Positions 1 through 7,648 of a stretch of 64,000 nt of DNA are shown here, piece after piece. The stretch's first letter is position 1, and each line of letters begins with the position of its first letter. The notes under the pieces were generated by a model. It had not been told where the DNA came from. It saw only the letters and a program-made list of their open reading frames with translations, and ran no database searches. This DNA is from JAKFDK01 sp036676195. Lineage in GTDB: Bacteria; Bacillota; Sulfobacillia; Symbiobacteriales; ZC4RG38. The position numbers were made by a program, and so were the translations under genes. The stretch spans positions 1-64,000 of the forward strand of contig JAKFDK010000099.1 in assembly GCA_036676195.1 (NCBI GenBank). Direction: 5' to 3'.

Positions 1-604
1 GTCGCAGCGCCGCTGTATCACCGCCGCTGCGCTCAGCAGCCAGAAGGGCCTGCCGGATCGCAGCCCGCTCCACCGCCGGCGAGGTCTGTTCCCGTGCCCA
101 ATCCAGGAACTGGTCCGTAATCTGGTCCAACAGGAGCCCAATACCAGCATGGCGATAGGTGTAGGAATAGCCAACGCCAATGTCTGGCCGTTTCCGGGCC
201 GGCCGTGCACCATGGAGTTCATGAAAGGGCCTGCCTTCCACAAAGGCAACTGCCTCCGCCACGGTGGTACCGGGCCCGAAGGCGCCGTCGAACCCCATTT
301 CTGCCGCCAGTTCCGGCCGGATGGCCATGCCACCGATTCCAATGCGCATCCGCTCGCGCAGCCCCGCCGCTTCGGCCAGGTCGGTAAACCGGGCCGCCGT
401 CTCCGCCACATCGTAACCCAGGGTACGGCTGAGCAGAATGCAGTCCACATCAGCCTGCAGGGCGGCTTCCACAATCTCTTGCGGGGGCAGGTCCGGTGGC
501 AGCAGCACCGTAGCATGGCCGGCTGCCACCAGCCCCCGGTCGATCAATTTCAGGCCCACGTCGTGTACCGGGTCAAGAGGGGCGAGCAACACCCGCTTTT
601 TCAT
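1..604 (-). CDS. B12-binding protein, KamE/OraE-like Rossmann domain (partial)
   Basis: This is probably the cobalamin-binding subunit of an aminomutase-type enzyme. The 201 codons in view form an alpha/beta domain. The stretch LxExxGLRxRxxxxxGG, then ELAAEMGFDGAFGPG at about residues 103-117, closely resembles the B12-binding domain of lysine 5,6-aminomutase beta (KamE) as I know that family. A candidate axial-ligand motif is LDPVHDVG at residues 10-17. It reads DxxHxxG rather than the classical DxHxxG. The ATG at 604 overlaps the stop of the upstream 80-codon gene (ATGA), so the two are probably translationally coupled. The 3' end lies beyond the left edge, so no partner subunit is visible. 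The domain assignment is good; the substrate is unknown. Confidence 0.7.
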   Translation of the reverse strand, partial: MKKRVLLAPLDPVHDVGLKLIDRGLVAAGHATVLLPPDLPPQEIVEAALQADVDCILLSRTLGYDVAETAARFTDLAEAAGLRERMRIGIGGMAIRPELAAEMGFDGAFGPGTTVAEAVAFVEGRPFHELHGARPARKRPDIGVGYSYTYRHAGIGLLLDQITDQFLDWAREQTSPAVERAAIRQALLAAERSGGDTAALR

Positions 605-843
605 GCGCTTTCTCCCTCAAACGGGTGGCTCACCCCGGGGCGGTGGAGGTAAACCCTCCCCCGCACCCGGGCACCCGGTCCGCTGTGTTCAATAAAGACG
701 ATGTCCACGTCGGCAAAGCCCAGTTCGGCCATCAGGGCCAGCATGATCCGCCGGCCCTCGTCCTCGTCCCGGCAGATCAGAAAGGTCTCCATATCGAGCC
801 CATCCAGCAGGGCCGCCTGCGGTCGGTTCATACCGTCCCCCAT
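601..843 (-). CDS. small protein of unknown function in B12/PLP operon
   Basis: I do not recognise this 80-residue protein. It is soluble-looking, with an acidic middle (CRDEDEGRR) and no cysteine pair, membrane segment or signal peptide. It lies 15 bp after the PLP enzyme gene and overlaps the start of the B12-binding protein by four bases, so it is almost certainly co-expressed with both. The start is the ATG at 843, with a G-rich stretch (GGGGGGCGAG) upstream; an in-frame ATG four codons later is also possible. Its place between a PLP enzyme and a B12 subunit suggests a small accessory subunit, as small subunits occur in ornithine 4,5-aminomutase (OraS), but I see no convincing sequence likeness to OraS. 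Confidence 0.6.
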   Translation of the reverse strand: MGDGMNRPQAALLDGLDMETFLICRDEDEGRRIMLALMAELGFADVDIVFIEHSGPGARVRGRVYLHRPGVSHPFEGESA

Positions 844-858
844 GGCCTGCTCGCCCCC

Positions 859-2319
859 CTAGATCAGTTCGGCGTGCTTGGCCACAATGTTGATCAGTTG
901 CACCAGGCCTCGCACGGCCAGGCGGGCCCGGTCCTCCAGCAGGTTCCCGTCATCGTCGCAGGTGCCCAGGCCGGGCGAGATAAAGATGTTGGCGTCGTAA
1001 GCGATGGTTGGGATAATGCCCATCTGGGCGCAGCCGGTCTGGAGAATGTTCGTACCGGCATACATATCCTCGATCGAGAAGATCGGCAGGCCCATCTGCC
1101 CGTCGCGCCACGTGCCCTCATAGTTGATTTCCACCGTGGTGGAGTTATAGGACTTGCTCACCACCATGCCGCTGCGGAGGGACGACGGAATCGCCGCCAG
1201 CTCCTCATTGACGATATCGTAGAGCTTGTCGACCGGCCCAGTGAGGATGCCGGGGTTGTCCCGCAGTACTTCCAGCGCCTTGACCTGGGTCAGCAGCGCC
1301 TCCTTGCCGGGATCCTGGGTCACGTAAGCCGCCTTGCCGTAAGAGCTCAGGCCGCCGTACCGGTCACCGTGCATGCCCAGCGCCCGGCGGATGCTCACCA
1401 TCAGGTCCTCGCGGCCGATAATCAAACCAGAGGTGGCCGAACCAGTGGCCTTGTCCATGGAGTAGATGATCACGTCGGCGTTGATGGCACGGGGGTCAGT
1501 CCCGATGAAAGGCAGGCCCCAGGCGTTGTCCACAATGTAGGGAATGTTATTGCGCCGGGCGATCTCGCCCAGACGGCGCTGCAGGGTCGGGGCACCGCTC
1601 GGATCCTTGGCCGCATAGCCGTATCCAGGCGTATCGTACCCCAGCGAGGCAATGCCGGTCAGCATGGTCACATGCTGCTCCGCCACCCGGGCAATCTTGT
1701 CGGCCGAAGCTTGCGCATCCACCGAGCTCAGCAGCGGGACGCTCCAGTACTTGATGCCGTGGTTCTCGTACCGGGCACCTTCCAGGGGCACCATAATCGT
1801 GTCCAGGTTGTTCTGCCGCTTGCCGTAAAAACCCAGTTCACCGGCGGTGGTGCCGCGGTCAGCGAAAATGTCCTTATACTTGGGCGGGAAGGGCCGGCCG
1901 TAGCTGCCCTGGTGGTGCATATGCTTTTCCAGGGGAGCAATGTAGCGCGCCCGGTAGTTGTCGCCCCGGCCCAGTGCAGGCGGGGTGCACAGGGTATCGT
2001 AGGTCACCCAGAGACCGGCTTCGCAGGTGTTGACCGGGCAGACGTCCCACTCATCACCGTACACGCTCTTGACAGTCTCACGAATTTGCTCAACCAGGGT
2101 GGCCAGGGGAATGACCTCTACGGCACCCTTCTCGGAAGCTTCCATAATATCGCGGCGCAGGGGCGCAGGGCAACCGGAAATGGCACCGGTCAGACCAAAC
2201 TTGCCCCGGATCTCCGGCGGGATGCCAATTTCGTCAGCCGCCTTGCGGGCGTCGGCATAAATCTGCGGAATCTTAGCATGCAGAGCCTTGTAAAGTTGAA
2301 ACTTATACTTGTAGCTCAC
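859..2319 (-). CDS. PLP-dependent enzyme, fold type I (lyase/aminotransferase-like)
   Basis: A 486-residue enzyme of the aspartate-aminotransferase fold. The PLP-binding Asp is in VDNAWGLPF (about residue 264) and the Schiff-base Lys is in YSMDKATGS (Lys290), spaced as in fold-type I enzymes. I cannot place it in a named family; it has features of the beta-eliminating lyase and SepSecS-like groups. A GTG start at 2319 is chosen because AGGGAGG lies nine bases upstream, while the longer frame to 2388 has no ribosome site. It heads the operon containing the 80-residue protein and the B12-binding protein. Two copies of the regulon palindrome lie upstream. A role in making or processing an amino acid substrate or product of the B12 enzyme is inferred. 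Confidence 0.75.
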   Translation of the reverse strand: MSYKYKFQLYKALHAKIPQIYADARKAADEIGIPPEIRGKFGLTGAISGCPAPLRRDIMEASEKGAVEVIPLATLVEQIRETVKSVYGDEWDVCPVNTCEAGLWVTYDTLCTPPALGRGDNYRARYIAPLEKHMHHQGSYGRPFPPKYKDIFADRGTTAGELGFYGKRQNNLDTIMVPLEGARYENHGIKYWSVPLLSSVDAQASADKIARVAEQHVTMLTGIASLGYDTPGYGYAAKDPSGAPTLQRRLGEIARRNNIPYIVDNAWGLPFIGTDPRAINADVIIYSMDKATGSATSGLIIGREDLMVSIRRALGMHGDRYGGLSSYGKAAYVTQDPGKEALLTQVKALEVLRDNPGILTGPVDKLYDIVNEELAAIPSSLRSGMVVSKSYNSTTVEINYEGTWRDGQMGLPIFSIEDMYAGTNILQTGCAQMGIIPTIAYDANIFISPGLGTCDDDGNLLEDRARLAVRGLVQLINIVAKHAELI

Positions 2320-2403
2320 AATCGATTGCCTCCCTGGTAATTGATCAGAACTGGGCGGCTTGCCCCGCACACCCCGGCGCACTGCCATCGCCGCCTCTTA
2401 GAA

Positions 2404-2418
2404 CTCATCACTGATGAG
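2404..2418. promoter_or_regulatory. regulon palindrome, copy 1
   Basis: CTCATCA-C-TGATGAG is a perfect 7-1-7 inverted repeat, about 85 bp upstream of the PLP enzyme start. The same sequence, differing only at the centre, is upstream of the other two units in this regulon. The proposed binder is the FCD-family regulator encoded at 6933-7643; that is inference. Confidence 0.75.
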
Positions 2419-2598
2419 CGATTGTTCGGGGACGGAAGGGGCGGGTCGCATCCCCGCCCCCTTTCACCCCTGGACGCCGTCGACCGCCGCCCCTCATATG
2501 GACGTTGCAGTCGTACGGATTTTCCGGGCCATGGCGTTCAGCAGTTTAGCTTCCGCCACCCTTTGCTGCATCCACTCGAAGTACCGGGTCGCTCATTA

Positions 2599-2613
2599 CT
2601 CATCATAGATGAG
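2599..2613. promoter_or_regulatory. regulon palindrome, copy 2
   Basis: CTCATCATAGATGAG is the same inverted repeat with one mismatch near the centre. It is about 195 bp further upstream of copy 1, so the PLP operon has two sites, which could allow looping or mark two promoters. Confidence 0.65.
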
Positions 2614-2746
2614 CAGCAATGGCGACGAGCAACAATACACTTATTCGATTTCGAAAATCCTCCATGCTCTCAAATTGCGGGCAATTGAGTTAAGGATATA
2701 TTCGGTTGGCGGGGAGCTTTTCCTGCTTCCTTCAGGAATCTTTTTT

Positions 2747-4051
2747 CTAACCGGCGGCTACCTGGCGCACCGCTGCCCCCTGCGGGGCAAAGATGTTTTC
2801 CATCCCGGCTGCCCGCACCCGCTCCCGGACCACGTCGTGGTCGGTGGTGTACAGCCCCAGTTCCAGCATGCGTTCAAAGTAGACCGAGCCAGAGTAGGTG
2901 TACTTCATGCCCAGGCCACCGGGGACGTCAAACATATTGGTCACGTGGGAAATGGAGTCACCCACCGCCGTGCTTTCAGAAACCACCAGCAACTCCATCC
3001 CCAGGACTTGCCGGGCCGCGTTATGGCCAGCCACAGTGCCGGAGGTGATCGCTTCGGTATGACCCACCAGCGGACCGGCCTTTTCGCCGCCGCAGAACAG
3101 ATTTTCCACACCGTCCACCAGCAGGGCCTTGTTATGGCGCACCATCGCCGTGAAGCGGACAGAGTTGCCCAGGCCACCGGCATACGGATCCAGGTACCGG
3201 GCCTTCTCCAGGCCGGGAACGGAATGGAGCTTGTCCAGGGCCATATAAGGCGCCATCAGCTTGGCATGGCCAGTGTCGAGAATCACGACGTTTTCCGCAT
3301 AAGCCCCGCCAGCATACTGCTGGCAAGCTTTGAAGCCCAGCTTGGCCTTATCCTGCATATGCTCAGGCAACGGGAGCACAATCTTACCCTTTTCTTCGAG
3401 TTCCTTGACCACCCAGGGGGCCATGGATTCCTTGGCGATTTTGCACGACCCACTGAAGGCGCCCACCTTGCCTGAAGCGTTGGCTGGCTGCAGTTCTTCC
3501 ACCCCACAGAGGCCCGCCAGGCCAACCCGGCCGCCGAAGGTGGGGCAGCGCAGGACGCACATCATGCAGCCTTCGCCGAACTTGGTGCAGCTTCCGGGCG
3601 GGCCGGCGCTACCGGTGGCGTCCACAAAGACATCGCCCATGATCGGTGCAGCACCTTTAACGGTAACGGCACGAATCCGACGGCCCTCCATTTTCACACC
3701 GGTCACCCGGGCCCGATACATCACCTGAATGCCATAGGAGTCCAGCACATCGCGCACTTCAGGCTCAATAAAGGTCACGTTATACAGGCTGGCATGGCGG
3801 TGATCAGGGAAATCCAAATTCGTATGGGTTGCCACCCGGTCGCAGGCCTGAAACAGGTCGCCGCCACCCATGGCGATCATTTCTTCCGCAGCGGTATAGC
3901 GGCCATTATTTCGCATAATTCCGCCCACCAGACCAGTGCCAATAATCGCATCAGTCTTCTCCAGAATCACCGCTTCACAGCCCATCTTGACCGCTGCAAT
4001 CGCGGCCGCGCAACCGGACCACCCGCCACCTACCACTACTACGCGTGCCAT
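2747..4051 (-). CDS. FAD-dependent oxidoreductase
   Basis: A 434-residue flavoprotein. The N-terminal dinucleotide-binding fingerprint VVVGGGWSGCAAA (about residues 5-17) and the later VDATGSAG (about 144-151) fit the FAD_binding_2/FAD-dependent oxidoreductase superfamily. A cluster of cysteines at about residues 155-182 includes Cys162-x2-Cys165-x3-Cys169, which could hold an iron-sulfur centre or a redox-active disulfide. The ATG at 4051 has GGGAGAGGG upstream. It follows the ferredoxin oxidoreductase subunits after only 22 bp, so it is probably the last gene of that unit and may pass substrate electrons to ferredoxin or feed the 2-oxoacid enzyme. The substrate cannot be told from sequence. 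Confidence 0.8.
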   Translation of the reverse strand: MARVVVVGGGWSGCAAAIAAVKMGCEAVILEKTDAIIGTGLVGGIMRNNGRYTAAEEMIAMGGGDLFQACDRVATHTNLDFPDHRHASLYNVTFIEPEVRDVLDSYGIQVMYRARVTGVKMEGRRIRAVTVKGAAPIMGDVFVDATGSAGPPGSCTKFGEGCMMCVLRCPTFGGRVGLAGLCGVEELQPANASGKVGAFSGSCKIAKESMAPWVVKELEEKGKIVLPLPEHMQDKAKLGFKACQQYAGGAYAENVVILDTGHAKLMAPYMALDKLHSVPGLEKARYLDPYAGGLGNSVRFTAMVRHNKALLVDGVENLFCGGEKAGPLVGHTEAITSGTVAGHNAARQVLGMELLVVSESTAVGDSISHVTNMFDVPGGLGMKYTYSGSVYFERMLELGLYTTDHDVVRERVRAAGMENIFAPQGAAVRQVAAG

Positions 4052-4073
4052 CGTTCTGCCCTCTCCCTTCTAA

Positions 4074-4874
4074 TCAACGGCCCATCACCTGTCGCCGGTA
4101 TACGTCAATCCATTCCGGGGCATCCCTTTCGTGCAAGACCCCAATGGCGAAGTCGTCAGGTTGACTGACCCCGCCGCCGGGTCTGGCATGGTCCCGCATC
4201 CACATCAGCGCTTCCACGCCAGTCTCCAACCCATTCAGACGTCCGGCATAAGTGGGGCATGAACTGATGGCCTCGACAAAACTGAACCCCCGCTTGGTAA
4301 TGGCCTGGGTCAACAGCCCGACCAGCAGGTCGAAGTGATAGGCTGTACCCCGGGCGACAAAGGAAGCCCCGGCCGCTTTCACCAGTTCACACAGGTCAAA
4401 CGGCCGCTCCACATGCCCGGCCGGGGATGTGGTAGTGACTTGCCCTGGCCGGGTGGTGGGAGCATATTGCCCCCCAGTCATTCCATACGTGCCATTTTGA
4501 TACACGATCAGTGTGAGGTCAATGTTACGTCGAGCGGCATGAATCAAGTGGTTGCCGCCAATGGCAGAGGCATCCCCATCGCCACTGATCACAATTACTT
4601 TCAGTTCCGGGCGGGCCAACTTGATGCCGGTGGCATAGGCCAGTGCCCGGCCGTGGGTGGTATGGATTGTACCAAAGTCCAGGTAACCGGTGGCCCGGGA
4701 GGAGCAGCCGATACCCGAGACCAGTACCGTTTTGGTCTGGTCAAGCCGCAGGTTGGCAATGGCCTTGACCAGGGCTTTGGTGACAATCCCATGCGCACAC
4801 CCCGGGCACCAGATGTGCGGAAGTTTGGGCCGGAAATATTCTTCTACCAGGGCGGCGGTGTCAATGGCTGTCAT
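4074..4874 (-). CDS. korB: 2-oxoacid:ferredoxin oxidoreductase beta subunit
   Basis: The thiamine-diphosphate subunit of a 2-oxoacid:ferredoxin oxidoreductase (KorB type), which decarboxylates a 2-oxoacid to the acyl-CoA with reduction of ferredoxin. It is 266 residues, close to family length. Seen: an early WCPGCAHG with SGIGCSS (cluster-ligand cysteines in this family) and the TPP motif GDGDASAIGGNHLIHAARR followed by NGTYGMTGGQ. It is third in the order korA-korC-korD-korB on the minus strand, with the ferredoxin subunit 15 bp upstream. The family alone cannot distinguish 2-oxoglutarate from branched-chain or other 2-oxoacids. Confidence 0.9.
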   Translation of the reverse strand: MTAIDTAALVEEYFRPKLPHIWCPGCAHGIVTKALVKAIANLRLDQTKTVLVSGIGCSSRATGYLDFGTIHTTHGRALAYATGIKLARPELKVIVISGDGDASAIGGNHLIHAARRNIDLTLIVYQNGTYGMTGGQYAPTTRPGQVTTTSPAGHVERPFDLCELVKAAGASFVARGTAYHFDLLVGLLTQAITKRGFSFVEAISSCPTYAGRLNGLETGVEALMWMRDHARPGGGVSQPDDFAIGVLHERDAPEWIDVYRRQVMGR

Positions 4875-4889
4875 GGCTGCTTCACCTCC

Positions 4890-5135
4890 TTACCAGGGCT
4901 TTCTGCCCACCAGCGAGATGGCAAAATCCGGACAATAGGTCTCGCACCGTTCGCACCAGATACACCGGTCCGGTTGCACCAGCAGCGGTTTCCCATCCCG
5001 GTCCGCCCCATAGACATCTTCCGGGCACATTTGAATGCAAATCCCACAGCCCTTGCAATAGTTGCGGTTCACCCGGATATCAGGGACTTCCTGAGCCTCC
5101 AACACCTGCTCGGCCACAGGTTCGGTGGCGCTCAT
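4890..5135 (-). CDS. korD: ferredoxin-type delta subunit of the 2-oxoacid oxidoreductase
   Basis: An 81-residue 4Fe-4S protein with two clusters: CKGCGICIQMCPE and CIWCERCETYCPD, both CxxCxxCxxxCP. It is the electron-transfer subunit of the adjacent oxidoreductase. The ATG at 5135 is chosen over an upstream TTG because GGGAGGG lies seven bases before it. It overlaps the stop of korC (ATGA), which indicates coupled translation. Confidence 0.9.
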   Translation of the reverse strand: MSATEPVAEQVLEAQEVPDIRVNRNYCKGCGICIQMCPEDVYGADRDGKPLLVQPDRCIWCERCETYCPDFAISLVGRKPW

Positions 5136-5680
5136 GACCAACCCTCCCGGGCACCGGCCGCCAGGGCATAGCCCTTACGAACCGCAGCCAGATTCATTTC
5201 CGCAGTTCCCCGGGGTGCCCGGCGGGCCGCCGCTTCTTCCAGAGCCGGGCGACTCACCACACCGGCCAACGCGGCCAGGGCACCCACCGCCACCATGTTG
5301 GCCGTAATGGCCCGGCCAATCTCGTCACGGGCAACGCAAATCAGGGGTAAGCCCAGTACCCGGGCCGGACTGGGGCCAACCTCAACCAGATCGGTGTCAT
5401 AAATCAACAATCCGCCTGGCTTAACCTGCCGCCCGAACTTGGTGTACGCCTCCTGGCTCATGATCAGCACGTAGTCGGGCACCGTGGCCTTGGGGTAATC
5501 AATCTCTTCCTCGGAAATGATGACGTCGGCCCGACTGGCACCGCCACGTGACTCCGGCCCGTACACCTGGGACTGCACCACCTGCTTGCCGTCATAAAGC
5601 CCCGCCGCCTCGGCCAGCACAATCCCGCCGAGGATCAGACCCTGCCCTCCGTTACCGGCCAGCCGGATTTCCCTGCGCAT
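5132..5680 (-). CDS. korC: 2-oxoacid:ferredoxin oxidoreductase gamma subunit
   Basis: A 182-residue gamma subunit. The N-terminal LAGNGGQGLILGG is the signature glycine-rich turn of the POR/KOR gamma family, followed by QSQVYGPESRGGASRADV, also typical. Together with KorA, KorB and the ferredoxin subunit it makes a complete four-subunit enzyme. It starts at ATG 5680, three bases after the korA stop, and ends overlapping korD, so the four genes form one tight unit. Confidence 0.92.
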   Translation of the reverse strand: MRREIRLAGNGGQGLILGGIVLAEAAGLYDGKQVVQSQVYGPESRGGASRADVIISEEEIDYPKATVPDYVLIMSQEAYTKFGRQVKPGGLLIYDTDLVEVGPSPARVLGLPLICVARDEIGRAITANMVAVGALAALAGVVSRPALEEAAARRAPRGTAEMNLAAVRKGYALAAGAREGWS

Positions 5681-5683
5681 GTG

Positions 5684-6826
5684 CTACCCCCCGCCTATCG
5701 CGGCCAGGATCTCGTCCGGGCCAAAGAGTTCGCCACCCACCTTGCTGAGCAACCGGACCGGGACCCGGCCGGCAACAGCCCGCTCAACCTCGCCCACCAA
5801 CTGGCCCAGATTCATCTCCGGCACAAGGATCGTACGGACCCGCTCCGCCAGGCGACGTACCGGTTCAGTTGGAAATGGCCACAGACACTGAAGCTTGAGC
5901 AGACCGGCCCTGATGCCGCGGGCCCTGGCCTCCCGGACTGCACTGGCGGCTGCCCGGGCCGATGACCCGTAAGCCACCACCGCCACCTCAGCGTCCGCCA
6001 GCAGGGTGTTCTCCACCAGAGCCAGCCGGCCGGCCGCCCGGTCCAACTTATCGTGCAGCCGTTGAATCAGTCGTGCCGCCACTCGGGGATCGTTGGTGGG
6101 GAAGCCATCCTCCCCGTGGTAGAGCCCAGTCACATGAAAGCGGTAACCGTCGCCAAAGGCCGCCATGGGCGGGACACCGTTTTCCGGAGCTTTATAAGGA
6201 AGGTACTTATTCGGCGGGACGGTCGGCCGGGGCCGGGAGGAAAGTACCAGTTCAGCCGGCTCCGGCACCGCCACCACTTCCCGCATGTGTGCCACAACCT
6301 CATCACTGAGCAGGACGACCGGGACCCGCAGCTCCTCGGCAATGTTGAAGGCCTCGATGGTCAGGCGGTAGTACTCAGCCACTGAAGCCGGACTCAGCAC
6401 GACCACCGGGTGGTCACCGTGCGTACCCCAGCGGGCCTGCATCACATCCCCCTGGGCAGGCAGCGTGGGCATACCCGTGCTGGGGCCGACCCGCTGTACG
6501 TTTACCACCACCAGGGGGACCTCGGCCAGAGCGGCATACCCAAGGTTTTCCTGCATCAGACTGAAGCCCGGGCCGCTGGTGGCCGTCATCACCTTGGCCC
6601 CGGACAGCGAGGCGCCAATAATGGCGGCGATGCTGGCAAGCTCATCCTCCATCTGGATGTAAGTGCCCCCCAGACCCGGCAGCCGCCGCGCCATCTGTTC
6701 GGCGATTTCCGAGGAAGGGGTAATCGGATACCCGGCGTAGAACCGGCACCCCGCAGCCAGAGCGGCTTCTGTACAAGCCTCATTCCCCTGCAGCAGCCGT
6801 CTCCGTGCACCAGCATCGTGCATCAT
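5684..6826 (-). CDS. korA: 2-oxoacid:ferredoxin oxidoreductase alpha subunit
   Basis: The alpha subunit, about 380 residues, which carries the pyrimidine-binding and C-terminal transketolase-like domains. Seen: GNEACTEAALAAGCRFYAGY near the N-terminus with YPITPSSEIAEQM, and ATSGPGFSLMQENLGYAAL, all characteristic of KorA. The start is put at ATG 6826 (ATG 6823 is also possible) behind GAGGGAAGG. The longer reading frame to 6862 would place the start codon inside the regulon palindrome and has no ribosome site. It is the first gene of the kor-FAD oxidoreductase unit. Confidence 0.92.
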   Translation of the reverse strand: MMHDAGARRRLLQGNEACTEAALAAGCRFYAGYPITPSSEIAEQMARRLPGLGGTYIQMEDELASIAAIIGASLSGAKVMTATSGPGFSLMQENLGYAALAEVPLVVVNVQRVGPSTGMPTLPAQGDVMQARWGTHGDHPVVVLSPASVAEYYRLTIEAFNIAEELRVPVVLLSDEVVAHMREVVAVPEPAELVLSSRPRPTVPPNKYLPYKAPENGVPPMAAFGDGYRFHVTGLYHGEDGFPTNDPRVAARLIQRLHDKLDRAAGRLALVENTLLADAEVAVVAYGSSARAAASAVREARARGIRAGLLKLQCLWPFPTEPVRRLAERVRTILVPEMNLGQLVGEVERAVAGRVPVRLLSKVGGELFGPDEILAAIGGG

Positions 6827-6854
6827 GGCCCTTCCCTCGCTATCCGCCCGTTTA

Positions 6855-6869
6855 CTCATCAATGATGAG
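6855..6869. promoter_or_regulatory. regulon palindrome, copy 3
   Basis: CTCATCA-A-TGATGAG is a perfect inverted repeat, about 30 bp upstream of the korA start and so in the 5' leader or promoter of the kor unit. It shares the flanks GC...T with the other copies on the minus strand. Confidence 0.75.
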
Positions 6870-6900
6870 CAGCTACTTGTGTAAGCAAAGTGGCGACATG

Positions 6901-6925
6901 GGCCGTCCTCAAAAAGGACCCGGCC
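6901..6925 (-). terminator. weak hairpin after the FCD regulator gene
   Basis: GGCCgTCCT and AGGAccCGGCC pair around an A-rich loop just downstream of the regulator gene on the minus strand. There is no U tract after the stem, so termination is only possible. Confidence 0.35.
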
Positions 6926-6932
6926 ACTGCCC

Positions 6933-7643
6933 CTACGTTTCCCAATAGCGTTGGATGCTTTCGATCAGCCCGTCCAGGTGTGCCACCATGGCCTTCTCCG
7001 CCAGGGCGGAAGCTCTGGCCTCAAGGGCCTCCAGGATCTGCCGGTGCTGCCTGACCAGCACGGGCTTGATCTTGCGCCGAATCGACCACGGGATTGGGAC
7101 TGCCTCTGCCTCGTCATGGATCAATTTCGTGGCGGCCTGCAAGATCTTGTTGCCGGCCACCTCCGCCAGACGCTGGTGAAAAGCGAAATCCGCCGCCGCT
7201 GTGGCTTCCGGTGATTCGGCTGCTTCGTATCCGGCAATAAGACTACGGATCTCTTCCAGGTCCCGTTCACTCACCTGCCGGGCCGCCAGCCGGGCGATCT
7301 CCCGCTCCAGCGCCCGCCGGGCCACCAGGACATCGATCAGATCGTTTAATCCCGTCACCCGCAACGCACTTAACAACTGAGAAGAGGAAGCTGCTGCCGC
7401 CCGTTCACGCCGCAGCTCGGCCAGACGCTTCAGCCCCTCCGCCGTCAGAGACCGCCCACGAAACCCCGACCGCTGGGTCAGCCCACGAAAATCAAGTTCC
7501 CGCAGATACCGCCCTGCCGTTGCTTCACTGATCGGGTTTCCATGCTGACGCAGCCAGTCACAGACGGCACCGGAGCCTACCGGCTCCACTGCACTGTCCA
7601 GTACGCACAGAACTAAATATTCTAGTTCCGGATTTTCGGACAC
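6933..7643 (-). CDS. transcriptional regulator, winged helix plus FCD domain
   Basis: A 236-residue regulator. Residues 1-75 (with RYLRELDFRGLTQRSGFRGR) form a winged helix of the NrpR/RNase R N-terminal type rather than the usual GntR helix-turn-helix. Residues of about 95-230 are an all-helical FCD ligand domain like that of FadR-family regulators (DFAFHQRLAEVAGN, then QHRQILEALEARASALAEKAM). FCD domains bind small carboxylates, often through a metal held by Asp and His residues; D146, H150 and H199 look like candidates. The gene starts five bases after the upstream gene's stop. It is the natural candidate to bind the regulon palindrome and so to control itself and the catabolic units. Confidence 0.85.
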   Translation of the reverse strand: MSENPELEYLVLCVLDSAVEPVGSGAVCDWLRQHGNPISEATAGRYLRELDFRGLTQRSGFRGRSLTAEGLKRLAELRRERAAAASSSQLLSALRVTGLNDLIDVLVARRALEREIARLAARQVSERDLEEIRSLIAGYEAAESPEATAAADFAFHQRLAEVAGNKILQAATKLIHDEAEAVPIPWSIRRKIKPVLVRQHRQILEALEARASALAEKAMVAHLDGLIESIQRYWET

Positions 7644-7648
7644 CGTCC

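Larger units (their letters stand above)
2320..2746. promoter_or_regulatory. 427-bp intergenic control region
   Basis: This gap between the FAD oxidoreductase gene and the PLP enzyme gene has no credible coding sequence. It holds two copies of the regulon palindrome (2404-2418 and 2599-2613), and its half nearest 2640-2750 is AT-richer than its surroundings. The minus-strand promoter of the PLP operon should lie here, but I could not identify convincing -35 and -10 boxes. Confidence 0.6.

Noticed and set aside
625..2340. 571-codon plus-strand open frame antisense to the PLP enzyme
   Set aside because: It lies opposite a gene with clear PLP motifs, has no family likeness, and reflects the high G+C third-codon pattern.
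6827..6862. N-terminal extension of KorA to a TTG at 6862
   Set aside because: It would put the start inside the operator, has no ribosome site, and is not like KorA.
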